Under the pieces are notes generated by a model. That model did not search any database. It worked only from the letters and a program-made list of their open reading frames with translations, and had not been told where the DNA came from. This document shows positions 8,394-15,324 of a DNA stretch of 36,095 bases, piece after piece. This DNA comes from Bacteroides muris (ex Afrizal et al. 2022). GTDB lineage: Bacteria; Bacteroidota; Bacteroidia; Bacteroidales; Bacteroidaceae. The stretch's first letter is position 1. Each line of letters starts with the position of its first letter. The DNA is taken from positions 1 through 36,095 of the forward strand of contig NZ_SRYZ01000037.1 in assembly GCF_004793475.1 (NCBI RefSeq). Reading direction: 5' to 3'. The translations under genes were made by a program, and so were the position numbers.

Positions 8394-8987
8394 TTATTTA
8401 GATAAAATTTTCTGTAATTCGACTTCGAATACGAGCGTGCTGTGGGGAGGAATCATCTCGCCGGCACCCTGCGCTCCGTATGCCAGGTCGCTGGGGATGT
8501 AGAGTTTCCACTTGGCACCTTCGGGCATAAGCTGAAGGGCTTCCACCCAACCGGGTATCACTTGGTTTACACCGAATGTGGCAGGCTGGCCGCGCTTGAT
8601 GGAGCTGTCGAACAGCGTTCCGTCAATCAGTGTGCCTTCGTAGTGGCATTGTACCTGGTCGGTTGCTTTGGCATAGTGACCGACGTTTCCTTCTGTGATA
8701 ACTTCGTATTGAAGTCCGCTGGGAAGCGTAACAACTCCCTCGCGTTTTTTGTTCTCTTCCAGGAACTTTTTGCCGGCTTCTATGTTTGCTGCGTTCATCT
8801 TCTCCTCCAGTTCGGCGAAGTACTTGTTGACGATGTCACGGGCTTCTGTGTGGCTGATTGCCGTCTGGTTGCCCTCCAAAACGTCTTTGATTGCTTGTGC
8901 AAAGTCATCTATTGCAATGCCTTTGGCACCCATGCTTAAAAGATTCTGACCTATTCCAAGGCCGATAGCATAACTGAATTTGTCCAT
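8394..8987 (-). CDS. FKBP-type peptidyl-prolyl isomerase without signal peptide
   Basis: The 197-residue prolyl isomerase resembles FklB. A short N-terminal dimerisation domain (about 1-75) starts MDKFSYAIGLGIGQNLL, and a C-terminal FKBP domain (about 85-197) has VQCHYEGTLIDGTLFDSS, VIPGWVEALQLMPEGAKWKL and IPSDLAYGAQGAG. There is no signal peptide at the ATG at 8987, so a cytoplasmic location is predicted. It shares the domain order of the next gene and is probably its tandem paralogue. It is the promoter-proximal gene of the pair, with candidate -7 boxes about 50-70 bp upstream. Confidence 0.94.
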   Translation of the reverse strand: MDKFSYAIGLGIGQNLLSMGAKGIAIDDFAQAIKDVLEGNQTAISHTEARDIVNKYFAELEEKMNAANIEAGKKFLEENKKREGVVTLPSGLQYEVITEGNVGHYAKATDQVQCHYEGTLIDGTLFDSSIKRGQPATFGVNQVIPGWVEALQLMPEGAKWKLYIPSDLAYGAQGAGEMIPPHSTLVFEVELQKILSK

Positions 8988-9034
8988 AAGATTCTTTTGT
9001 TGACGACCGGATTGGTTTCTTTTCCAGTCTATTG

Positions 9035-9057
9035 CAAATTTATGAGTGGCAAAAGTA
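9035..9057 (-). promoter_or_regulatory. Two candidate -7 boxes for the FKBP operon
   Basis: On the minus strand TAAATTTG (9042-9035) and TACTTTTG (9057-9050) both match TAnnTTTG and lie 48 and 63 bp upstream of the FKBP ATG. I cannot tell which is used; neither has a clear -33 partner. The region is shared with the divergent sirtuin promoter about 75 bp away. Confidence 0.4.
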
Positions 9058-9131
9058 CGTCTTTTATTTGAATGATAAGGCTTTTAAGTATTTAATTTTT
9101 CTTATTTATATCACAACTTGAACATTCTTCT

Positions 9132-9139
9132 TATATTTG
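9132..9139 (+). promoter_or_regulatory. -7 box for the sirtuin gene; decides its start
   Basis: TATATTTG matches the Bacteroides -7 consensus TAnnTTTG. Transcription would begin near 9146, downstream of the in-frame TTG at 9137, so that codon would not be in the message. A purine-rich AAAGGAAAGGAG stretch precedes the ATG at 9170. Together these favour 9170 as the start. Confidence 0.5.
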
Positions 9140-9169
9140 TCTTACTTTAATAAAGGAAAGGAGCGGAAA

Positions 9170-9886
9170 ATGAAGAACTTGGTCATATTGTCGGGTGCTG
9201 GTATGAGCGCCGAGAGCGGCATCAGCACATTCCGTGATGCGGGCGGATTATGGGACAAATATCCGGTGGAGCAGGTGGCGACTCCCGAGGGGTATGCACG
9301 TAACCCGGAACTGGTCATTAATTTCTATAACGAACGTCGCAAGCAGTTGCTCGATGTGGTGCCGAATGCCGGGCATCTGGGTGTTGCCGACCTGGAAAGG
9401 GTTTTCAATGTAACGGTCGTCACTCAGAACGTAGATAATCTGCACGAGCGGGCGGGGAGCACGCGGGTGATACACCTGCATGGGGAACTGACGAAGGTTT
9501 GTTCCAGCCGCGACCCTTATAATCCGCATTTCGTCAAGGAACTGGCGCCGGAGGAATATGAAGTAAAGTTGGGCGACAAGGCGGGCGACGGTACGCAGCT
9601 CCGCCCGTTCATCGTGTGGTTCGGCGAGCCGGTGCCGGAGATTGAGACTGCCATCCGGTATGTGGAGCAGGCGGACATCTTCGTCATCATCGGCACCAGC
9701 CTGAACGTTTATCCCGCTGCGGGACTGCTGAACTACGTGCCCCGTGCCACCGAAGTGTATCTGATAGACCCCAAGCCGGTGGACACGCACGTCATGCGTC
9801 CGATACATGTCATTCAAAAGGGAGCTTCGGAAGGGGTAAAAGAGTTGAAGGCGCTGCTTGCAGCTACCCAGCCTCCTTTGCCTTAG
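9170..9886 (+). CDS. Sirtuin: NAD-dependent protein deacylase, zinc-less
   Basis: The 238-residue Sir2-family enzyme removes acyl groups from lysine using NAD. It has GAGMSAESGISTFRD (NAD binding, about 9-23), TQNVDNLHERAG (85-96), the catalytic His104 in HLHGEL, and the late GTSLNVYPAAGL motif. A Tyr53-x-x-Arg56 pair (FYNERRKQ) matches the class III signature linked to desuccinylation and related acidic acyl groups in SIRT5 and CobB. Oddly, only one cysteine (Cys111) is present in the whole protein, so the four-Cys zinc site of most sirtuins is absent. The ATG at 9170 is preferred over the upstream TTG on promoter and ribosome-site grounds. Its stop codon lies inside the first unit of a 22-bp repeat array. 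Confidence 0.93.
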   Translation: MKNLVILSGAGMSAESGISTFRDAGGLWDKYPVEQVATPEGYARNPELVINFYNERRKQLLDVVPNAGHLGVADLERVFNVTVVTQNVDNLHERAGSTRVIHLHGELTKVCSSRDPYNPHFVKELAPEEYEVKLGDKAGDGTQLRPFIVWFGEPVPEIETAIRYVEQADIFVIIGTSLNVYPAAGLLNYVPRATEVYLIDPKPVDTHVMRPIHVIQKGASEGVKELKALLAATQPPLP

Positions 9887-10044
9887 GACTTAATCTCCTA
9901 CGTCTTAGGACTTAGCCCCTCACGGTATAGGACTTAATATGCAGAACATCCGGATGTTTTAGGTACTCACTCCTATACTGTAGAGAGCTGGGTATAGGGG
10001 AGATTCCCGCAAGGTATAGGTCTTGCGGGAACAAAGTATATTTG
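9884..10044. repeat. Degenerate 22-bp tandem repeats at convergent gene ends
   Basis: The word TAGGACTTA occurs at 9884, 9906 and 9928, exactly 22 bp apart. Downstream, TATA-led units (TATAGGGGAG, TATAGGTCTTG, TATATTTG) start at 9993, 10015 and 10037, again 22 bp apart. The two series are 67 bp apart (three periods plus one base), with two more degenerate units between them. The array fills the gap between the sirtuin (plus) and GT2 (minus) 3' ends; the sirtuin stop TAG is the first TAG of the array. Function unknown. Confidence 0.6.
10004..10031. terminator. Hairpin between convergent sirtuin and GT2 genes
   Basis: A perfect 10-bp GC-rich stem (TTCCCGCAAG at 10004-10013 with CTTGCGGGAA at 10022-10031, loop 8) lies between two convergent genes, 29 bp beyond the minus-strand GT2 stop. 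It could end transcription from both sides, but no T run follows on either strand, so its terminator role is only likely. Confidence 0.45.
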
Positions 10045-10059
10045 TCCTCGAAATTTGTG

Positions 10060-10806
10060 CTATTTCTTTATCACGGCCCGTAATACGAACCAGGCATGAT
10101 GGGCTACGGTACTCATTAGTCCGTAATGCCGCGCCATGATGCGGAAGCGTTCGCGCAGGGATGCCTGACGGTTCTGGGTGGTCATTCCTTCCTCCAGATA
10201 GGCGATGAGGGTGAGATGGGTATTGTGCAAGGTTCGTGCCTTTTTCATCACCCGGATGCACCAATCGAAGTCAGCGGAGAAGCGGTATTGCAGGTCGTAG
10301 GGTTCCACAAGGGAAGCTTTGGCAAAGAAGGCCTGATGGCAGACCAGCATGCCCTGCTTGAAGCTTCGCCAGGTAAGCGCTTCCGGGGCGGAGAGGCGGC
10401 GCATGCGGATGAAGTGCCCTTCCTTATCCACCAGCGCTGTTTCGCCATACAGCACGTCGGGCAGTTCGCTGCTGGAGATGGAGTGCACCATCTGCTGCAA
10501 GGTGTCGTCTTCGTGGAAGCTGTCGCCGGCATTGAGGAAGCAGAGGTAATCGCCGGTGGCAAGGCGGATGCCTTTGTTCATGGCGTCGTACAGTCCCTTG
10601 TCCGGTTCGCTCACGATGCGGGTGATGCGGTCTTTGTACCGGTCGATGATGGAGAGCGTGCCGTCTTTGGACGCACCGTCCACAATGATGTATTCCACGT
10701 GGTGGTAGGTTTGCGAGATAACGCTTTGAATCGTGTCCTCCAGTACCGCTTCGGCATTGTAGGTCACGGTGATGATGCTGAATTTCGGGGTGGGGTGGTT
10801 ATGCAT
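10060..10806 (-). CDS. Glycosyltransferase family 2
   Basis: The 248-residue GT-A fold transferase adds a sugar from a nucleotide donor to a growing surface glycan. The N-terminal domain holds FSIITVTYNAEAVLEDTIQSV, the nucleotide-binding DGASKDGT (43-50), DKGLYDAMNKGI (69-80) and LNAGDSFHEDD (91-101), where the acidic residues replace a strict DxD. There is no membrane segment until a weakly hydrophobic C terminus, so it probably acts at the cytoplasmic membrane face. It is the last gene of the glycan operon and overlaps the upstream GT4 by 8 bp. Donor and acceptor cannot be read from sequence. A 22-bp repeat array follows its stop. Confidence 0.93.
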   Translation of the reverse strand: MHNHPTPKFSIITVTYNAEAVLEDTIQSVISQTYHHVEYIIVDGASKDGTLSIIDRYKDRITRIVSEPDKGLYDAMNKGIRLATGDYLCFLNAGDSFHEDDTLQQMVHSISSSELPDVLYGETALVDKEGHFIRMRRLSAPEALTWRSFKQGMLVCHQAFFAKASLVEPYDLQYRFSADFDWCIRVMKKARTLHNTHLTLIAYLEEGMTTQNRQASLRERFRIMARHYGLMSTVAHHAWFVLRAVIKK

Positions 10807-12064
10807 TTCTTCCGGTCACTTTGTTGTAAAGGTCAATGTATTTCTTGGCGACGACGTTCTCCGAATAGTGGGATACGGCTTTCCGGCAGGCCTGTTCCGA
10901 GAGGCTCGGGTAATCTGGTTCGGTCAGCGTCCAGTAGATGCCGTTGGCAAAGTCTTCCGAGGACTTGTATTGTGCCACGTAGCCGTTGTGCAGATGGTCT
11001 ATCATCTCAGGAATGCCGCCTACGTTGAATCCGACGCAGGGAATGCCGCACGCCATGGCTTCCATGATGGTGTTCGGCAGGTTTTCTTCCAGAGAGGGGG
11101 TCACGAAGATGTCTACGGCATTGTAGATGTTCACCAGTTGGTGTTCGTTGCTGACGAAGTTCAGCGGATAGACCTTGAATGGAAGCAGGTTCTCCAGTTG
11201 TTGCGACTGGTTGCCGAAGACGACCACGCCCAACTGTTCCCGGAGTTCGGGATGCTTGTCGGCCAGCAGGCGGCACGATTCTATCAGGTAGTCGATACCT
11301 TTCCTCTTGTCCGTAATCTTCACCGAGCCGAACAGCACGAGCTTCTTGTCTTGCGGAAGGAGGCAACGGTTGCGGGCTTCCTGTCGGTTGCGGGGTTTGA
11401 AGAGGTTGGTGTTGATGGGGTTGGGGATGCACGTCACGGCATGTCCGCTGAAGAGGGCGCTTGTGCGGGCGCGTTCTTCCAGCCAGTGGCTGCATGTCAC
11501 GAAGTTGATTCGTCTTCCTTTATAAAGGTTCATCTTCTTCCGGAAGATACGGTAGGAGAGGTCGCGCTTGCTTCCGCCTTCATGGATGAAGGGGCAGTTG
11601 TGGCATTCCTGCCGGTAACGGGTGCACTCGCGGGCATGGTGACAGATGCCGGTGCAGGGCCACATGTCGTGCATAGTCCAGACGACGGGCTTGCCCGAGG
11701 CGAGAATCTTCTCGATGTTCCTCAGCGAGAGCATCCCCTGGTTTATCCAGTGCAGATGGATGACGTCTGCCTGCTGGAATTCGGGCAGTGAGGTGATGTC
11801 TGTTCCCGTGTTGGCAATGTCGACGGCAAAGATGTTCTTTTTGTTGAAGCGGTTGGCGCTCCAGATGACGATGCGCTCCCAGACGAACTTCCACACCATG
11901 CGCCAGTTATGGTCCAGTGACACAACGGAGATTTGGTCGGTCTGCTTGTCGCGTACCAGCAGCTTGGCTTTGATGCCGTGGTTCTTGAGCGATTCCATGA
12001 GACGGCTGGCGGCGATGGCTGCGCCGCCGATGCGCTCGGATGTATTGATAAGTAGTACTCTCAT
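10799..12064 (-). CDS. Glycosyltransferase family 4
   Basis: The 421-residue GT-B fold transferase has an N-terminal acceptor domain starting MRVLLINTSERIGGAAIAA, with the Gly-Gly loop typical of GT4. The middle contains HLHWINQG and WTMHDMWPCTGICHH. The C-terminal donor domain has VLFGSVKITDKRKG and the signature EENLPNTIMEAMACGIPCVG, with the paired Glu residues that hold the nucleotide sugar. Several Cys residues around CTGICHHARECTRYRQECHNC are common in Bacteroides members of this type. It is retaining by family. Its ATG overlaps the TGA of the ORF6N remnant upstream (ATGA) and its 3' end overlaps GT2 by 8 bp, so it is mid-operon. Confidence 0.94.
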   Translation of the reverse strand: MRVLLINTSERIGGAAIAASRLMESLKNHGIKAKLLVRDKQTDQISVVSLDHNWRMVWKFVWERIVIWSANRFNKKNIFAVDIANTGTDITSLPEFQQADVIHLHWINQGMLSLRNIEKILASGKPVVWTMHDMWPCTGICHHARECTRYRQECHNCPFIHEGGSKRDLSYRIFRKKMNLYKGRRINFVTCSHWLEERARTSALFSGHAVTCIPNPINTNLFKPRNRQEARNRCLLPQDKKLVLFGSVKITDKRKGIDYLIESCRLLADKHPELREQLGVVVFGNQSQQLENLLPFKVYPLNFVSNEHQLVNIYNAVDIFVTPSLEENLPNTIMEAMACGIPCVGFNVGGIPEMIDHLHNGYVAQYKSSEDFANGIYWTLTEPDYPSLSEQACRKAVSHYSENVVAKKYIDLYNKVTGRNA

Positions 12065-12459
12065 GACTGTTGTTCGTTTCTTCTTTTTTGGATGGCTTTG
12101 TAAACGATAGGTTGCTGTTGCGTTATTTTCTTCTGGGATAATTGCGACAGAGCGAGGTAGATGTCGTCAAATTCTCTACGGCTGTCTTCTGAGAGGTCGT
12201 TCAGTTCAGAGAGGTTTTCTTCACTAATCTCCTCTAATGCCTTTATCCGCTTCTTTAAATCCTCCAATTCCTGATGGCTGTTCACTGCGGGAAGTCCTTG
12301 CTCGGTGAAAGCGAAAGGCAGTTTGCGTGTACCGCCCCAACTTGAAGTCACAATTTGTGACTTCAAGTTGTCCCATTTTTCCTTTGTCAGTTGAAACATG
12401 AAATCAGAAGGAAACCTTCTTACTTCGTGTATTCGTTTTTGTATGATTTCTTGTTCCAT
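12061..12459 (-). CDS. Eroded ORF6N-domain protein
   Basis: The 132-residue product has pieces of the ORF6N domain, a DNA-binding-associated domain of phage antirepressor-like proteins that is widespread in Bacteroides. The start IIQKRIHEV is the usual opening, but it jumps at once to RRFPSDFMFQLTKEKWDNLK, skipping the usual middle (the part with the LAxLYGVET-type motif). After LPFAFTEQG it also loses the MLSxVL-type block and passes to a coiled helix (HQELEDLKKRIKALEEISEE) and an unusual basic tail. So it looks like a gene with two internal in-frame deletions. It remains open and overlaps the GT4 start by 4 bp, so it may persist as a translational link in the operon. A -7 box lies upstream. 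Whether the product does anything is doubtful. Confidence 0.65.
   Translation of the reverse strand: MEQEIIQKRIHEVRRFPSDFMFQLTKEKWDNLKSQIVTSSWGGTRKLPFAFTEQGLPAVNSHQELEDLKKRIKALEEISEENLSELNDLSEDSRREFDDIYLALSQLSQKKITQQQPIVYKAIQKRRNEQQS
12338..12370. repeat. 33-nt near-perfect palindrome inside the ORF6N gene
   Basis: Two 16-nt arms (CAACTTGAAGTCACAA at 12338-12353 and its exact complement at 12355-12370) are separated by one base. It encodes the NLKSQIVTSSW part of the ORF6N domain on the minus strand. A perfect dyad of this length within coding DNA is unlikely by chance and could be a protein-binding or recombination site. Confidence 0.85.
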
Positions 12460-12504
12460 AGCGTTCTTTGCTTCAAGTTATCCCTTCTTGTCGGAAATAT
12501 GAGA

Positions 12505-12512
12505 CAAAAGTA
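12505..12512 (-). promoter_or_regulatory. Candidate internal -7 box before the ORF6N gene
   Basis: TACTTTTG on the minus strand matches TAnnTTTG and lies 46 bp upstream of the ORF6N ATG, in the 102-bp gap that is the largest inside the glycan operon. It may be the old promoter of the ORF6N gene, now able to drive the two downstream glycosyltransferases. Confidence 0.4.
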
Positions 12513-12561
12513 GTGGTTTTCGGGGAGAAACAGCACCTGTTAGGCTCTGAAATCTTCTTCC

Positions 12562-13488
12562 TTATGTACGTTTAGCTTTGATTTTGAGATAAGCCCAGCG
12601 CACCATTCTACCAAGGAAGTTATATCTCATGCCATGATTTTTTAGCGCTTGGGCATAGAGGGCTTCGATGGCAGGGTTTTCTTTGATGGGAATATTGTTT
12701 AGGATGATGCTTTCCGTCCGGTAAGGTCGGTCATACTCGTACCATCCGAATAGCCGGCTGGAGTTGAAGTGGGTACCATTACCTATTCCGATATTCTTTA
12801 TCAGTGTGTGGGTGGGGGATAGGCAGAGACCTTTCTGCTTGTAGATAGCTATTTCCCAGCAGATGTCCCAAGGGATAGGATGTTTGTCGAGTGAATGCAG
12901 GCAGTGGAAGTTACCGCCGTATTCCAGTTTCTCGAAGTCTTTTACAGTCATTCCTTGCAGGGCTTCCTTGCGCGAGGTGAAATGGACGAAGTGCTGCCAT
13001 CGGTCTTTCCATGTCGCCCATCCCCATCCGCTCATGTGGGGAGTGAAATAGGTGTCGTCCGATTGTTGGATATCCAGGTTAGTGAAACCTGCTATATGCA
13101 TTACTTGTGGGGTATGGATATATTTGTTTAAGGCATTGTTCATATATTCCAGAAAGACAGGTGAGGTGCAGATGTCATCTTCCAGTACGATAATTGTGTC
13201 GTGGTGTTGCAGTACGTAGGCGATGCCTTCGATAATGTTGTTTTCTAAATAGTAGTTTTCCGGGCGTTCTACTATATGTACCTCGCCGAATCCGTCGATA
13301 GTGTGTAGATACTTTCTCAGCCTGTTCACTTCTTTCCATGATCTCTTGTCTTTCCCGCCATCGCTGAAGATGTAGAGGGGAGTACGGTCGGCAAGTTTGT
13401 TCTTCTTCAGATGCTCTATGGTCTGCTTGGTGTTGTGCAGCCTATTGTAGACAAACAGGGCTACGGGGGCTGTGGATAATGTTTTCAT
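12562..13488 (-). CDS. GT-A glycosyltransferase (GNT-I/GT2-like)
   Basis: The 308-residue transferase has a GT-A nucleotide-sugar fold. It shows APVALFVYNRLHNTKQTIEHL at the start, YIFSDGGKDKRSW, and a clear metal-binding acidic motif IIVLEDDICTSPVFLEYMN, resembling the EDD of the eukaryotic GNT-I (GT13) type and some bacterial GT2-like enzymes. MSGWGWATWKDRW follows, often seen in this group. The frame is open for 84 codons upstream, but the ATG at 13488 is right: it overlaps the LicD-like stop as ATGA, and the upstream frame reads as shadow of that gene. It is mid-operon; the sugar donor is unknown. Confidence 0.87.
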   Translation of the reverse strand: MKTLSTAPVALFVYNRLHNTKQTIEHLKKNKLADRTPLYIFSDGGKDKRSWKEVNRLRKYLHTIDGFGEVHIVERPENYYLENNIIEGIAYVLQHHDTIIVLEDDICTSPVFLEYMNNALNKYIHTPQVMHIAGFTNLDIQQSDDTYFTPHMSGWGWATWKDRWQHFVHFTSRKEALQGMTVKDFEKLEYGGNFHCLHSLDKHPIPWDICWEIAIYKQKGLCLSPTHTLIKNIGIGNGTHFNSSRLFGWYEYDRPYRTESIILNNIPIKENPAIEALYAQALKNHGMRYNFLGRMVRWAYLKIKAKRT

Positions 13489-14357
13489 GATGTCTGGATT
13501 AAGTGTAGGTCGAAGGCAAGGGCTGCTGGATAGTGATTGTTTATTTTTTCTTGCTCTTCCTCCGTGTAGCGGTGCAGGGTAGGGTAGTTGTAGAGCAGGA
13601 ACTCTTTCAGTCCATTGGGCGCTTTCAGACGTAGTGGACCGAACGGAATCGATTGCAGACAGTTGAGACTCGTCTCCAAAACATGGTCGGTGGTGGTAAT
13701 CACATTGTTGTAATATAAGGTTTTCCATGAGTTGAAACAACTTTGCATTATCACCATCAAACGGTAGATTGTCTTTTTAGAGAGTGTCATATCAACTATC
13801 CGGTTCAGAAGGCAGGCAACAGCTCCACGATTGGTAGGGTTGGATATTTGGCATTTTCCGAAATGCTTCCACAGCCATACTTCTTTTCCCATCAGGCAGC
13901 ATTTCATAAAGTTGACGGTTTCATATTGTATCTTCCGCAATAGCTTGTTGTCTGGAATACGGTCGAAGGGGAATATATCGACAAAGATTCCCTGGTGCAT
14001 GGGTACATCCTTGAACATTTCCTCTATGAATAGGGTGTTGTTCTTTTTGACCTTAGCAAAGTAGTAGGGGGTATGAGGATCTGTTTCTATCCATGAGAGA
14101 AAGTATGGCTCTTTCAGTTCTTGGGAAGCTATCCGGAGAAACTTATTATAGTCTTCCCGTTTCATACCTATATCTATGTCGTCATCCCAAGGAAGAATCG
14201 CTTTGTCATAGAGTGCCCCTATTGCTGTTCCGCCGATTACAAAATAGGGGATATTGTGTTTGTCGCAGATGCGCACAATCTCTTCTAGTATTTCGTATAA
14301 CACCTGATGTAGTTGGGTCAGTTCTTCCGGGGTATATTGCTTCATCATGGATACCAT
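13485..14357 (-). CDS. LicD-family phosphotransferase
   Basis: The 290-residue protein has the LicD nucleotidyltransferase-fold core: YFVIGGTAIGALYDKAILPW (38-57) followed by DDDIDIGM (58-65), with the metal-binding Asp residues. LicD-type enzymes move phosphocholine, or a similar phospho-substituent such as ribitol- or glycerol-phosphate, from a CDP carrier to a glycan. No choline uptake or CTP:phosphocholine cytidylyltransferase gene is nearby, so the donor is uncertain. It lies 55 bp below the GT14-like gene and overlaps the next transferase by 4 bp, so it very likely decorates the glycan made by this operon. The start could also be one of the Met codons 3 or 4 residues in. Confidence 0.92.
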   Translation of the reverse strand: MVSMMKQYTPEELTQLHQVLYEILEEIVRICDKHNIPYFVIGGTAIGALYDKAILPWDDDIDIGMKREDYNKFLRIASQELKEPYFLSWIETDPHTPYYFAKVKKNNTLFIEEMFKDVPMHQGIFVDIFPFDRIPDNKLLRKIQYETVNFMKCCLMGKEVWLWKHFGKCQISNPTNRGAVACLLNRIVDMTLSKKTIYRLMVIMQSCFNSWKTLYYNNVITTTDHVLETSLNCLQSIPFGPLRLKAPNGLKEFLLYNYPTLHRYTEEEQEKINNHYPAALAFDLHLIQTS

Positions 14358-14412
14358 TTTTGATTGATGTCTGCAAAAATAATGATAATAGTTGAAAGGA
14401 GCACTTTTCAGT

Positions 14413-15324
14413 TCAATCTTCTTTTGCGAAATCGGACTTGAGTTTTTCTATCAGTGTGGCGGACTCCCCGCTTACCACTTTCCGGCAGAACATCTTTCCA
14501 GACTGCCGCAATACCGGCAGGTCCTTGAGTGTCATCACGCGGATGGATGCGCCGTAGTCTATGTAGTGCAAGGGGGTGAGACGGGTAAGTCCGGGGTATT
14601 CTCCCTCTAGAAGAAGCCCTTTTGAGGCAAAAGGGGAGTTGAAAACAATAGTTTGTATGCACAGTTCGCTGGGTACAAAACAAGTCTTGAAGTAGCGTAT
14701 CATATCCTTCTCCGTGCACAGCTTTTCATATACATATCGTGCGCAGGGCAGCGTGATGGCCCAATAGTCGGAACCGAAATAGACATCTGCCTGCTTGCCT
14801 TCCAAGGGTGCGAAAGGAGCTTTCCGGATGGGGAGTATCTGTGCCAGCTTGCGCGATGCTACGATGAGTTTGTTTTTCCACCATATACTCTTCCAAGGCA
14901 AGTCACGGAAAGGGTGGTAATGGGTTATCTTGTGCAACTGCTGTTTCACGGTGCAGTGTGTCAGGTTGAAACCGCCGATGAATTCAGTGTCTTGATGCTC
15001 CTCGAAATAGCGGTGGATGGCGTTGTTGCTCCATAATGGGTAGTCCTGCCCGCTCAGGCATACTACGCGGGTATAGGGGATACCGCTGTGCAATACGGCG
15101 GCAAGCAATTCTTTCTGGTATTCCACTTGTTCCCATCCTCCCCAGCTTATCCGGTGGCGGGGCACGAAAGTGACCTTGTCTCCCAAGGCTTCTTCAAAAG
15201 GGTGTATATCGGCATTGAGGTCGATGTGTACGTAGAAGTCTGCCCGGTCGTCCAATGCGGCAACCAGGCGTGCCAGATGCGGAGCATCCTTATAAGCGGA
15301 TATGATATAGGCTATGCGGCTCAT
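14413..15324 (-). CDS. Core-2/I-branching-type glycosyltransferase (GT14-like)
   Basis: The 303-residue protein resembles the branch family of beta-1,6-N-acetylglucosaminyltransferases. It opens MSRIAYIISAYKDAPHLARL, then has DFYVHIDLNADI, the HRISWGGWEQVEYQKELLAA block, and the family hallmark VVCLSGQDYPLWS. Later YFGSDYWAITLPCARYVYE matches the usual GSxWWxLT region, and PSELCIQTIVFNSPF contains the Glu of the PDE motif region. It is soluble, with no membrane helix. It overlaps the flippase stop by 4 bp, so is translationally coupled. Branching GlcNAc transfer is the family expectation; bacterial members also use other donors such as xylose. Confidence 0.9.
   Translation of the reverse strand: MSRIAYIISAYKDAPHLARLVAALDDRADFYVHIDLNADIHPFEEALGDKVTFVPRHRISWGGWEQVEYQKELLAAVLHSGIPYTRVVCLSGQDYPLWSNNAIHRYFEEHQDTEFIGGFNLTHCTVKQQLHKITHYHPFRDLPWKSIWWKNKLIVASRKLAQILPIRKAPFAPLEGKQADVYFGSDYWAITLPCARYVYEKLCTEKDMIRYFKTCFVPSELCIQTIVFNSPFASKGLLLEGEYPGLTRLTPLHYIDYGASIRVMTLKDLPVLRQSGKMFCRKVVSGESATLIEKLKSDFAKED

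Noticed and set aside
10769..11791. A 340-codon open frame antisense to the GT4 gene
   Set aside because: The opposite strand has clear GT4 motifs and operon overlaps; this frame shows no recognisable motif.
13489..13740. An 84-codon N-terminal extension of the GT-A transferase
   Set aside because: The extension is the out-of-frame shadow of the LicD-like gene and reads as low-complexity sequence. The ATGA overlap at 13485-13488 gives the natural start.
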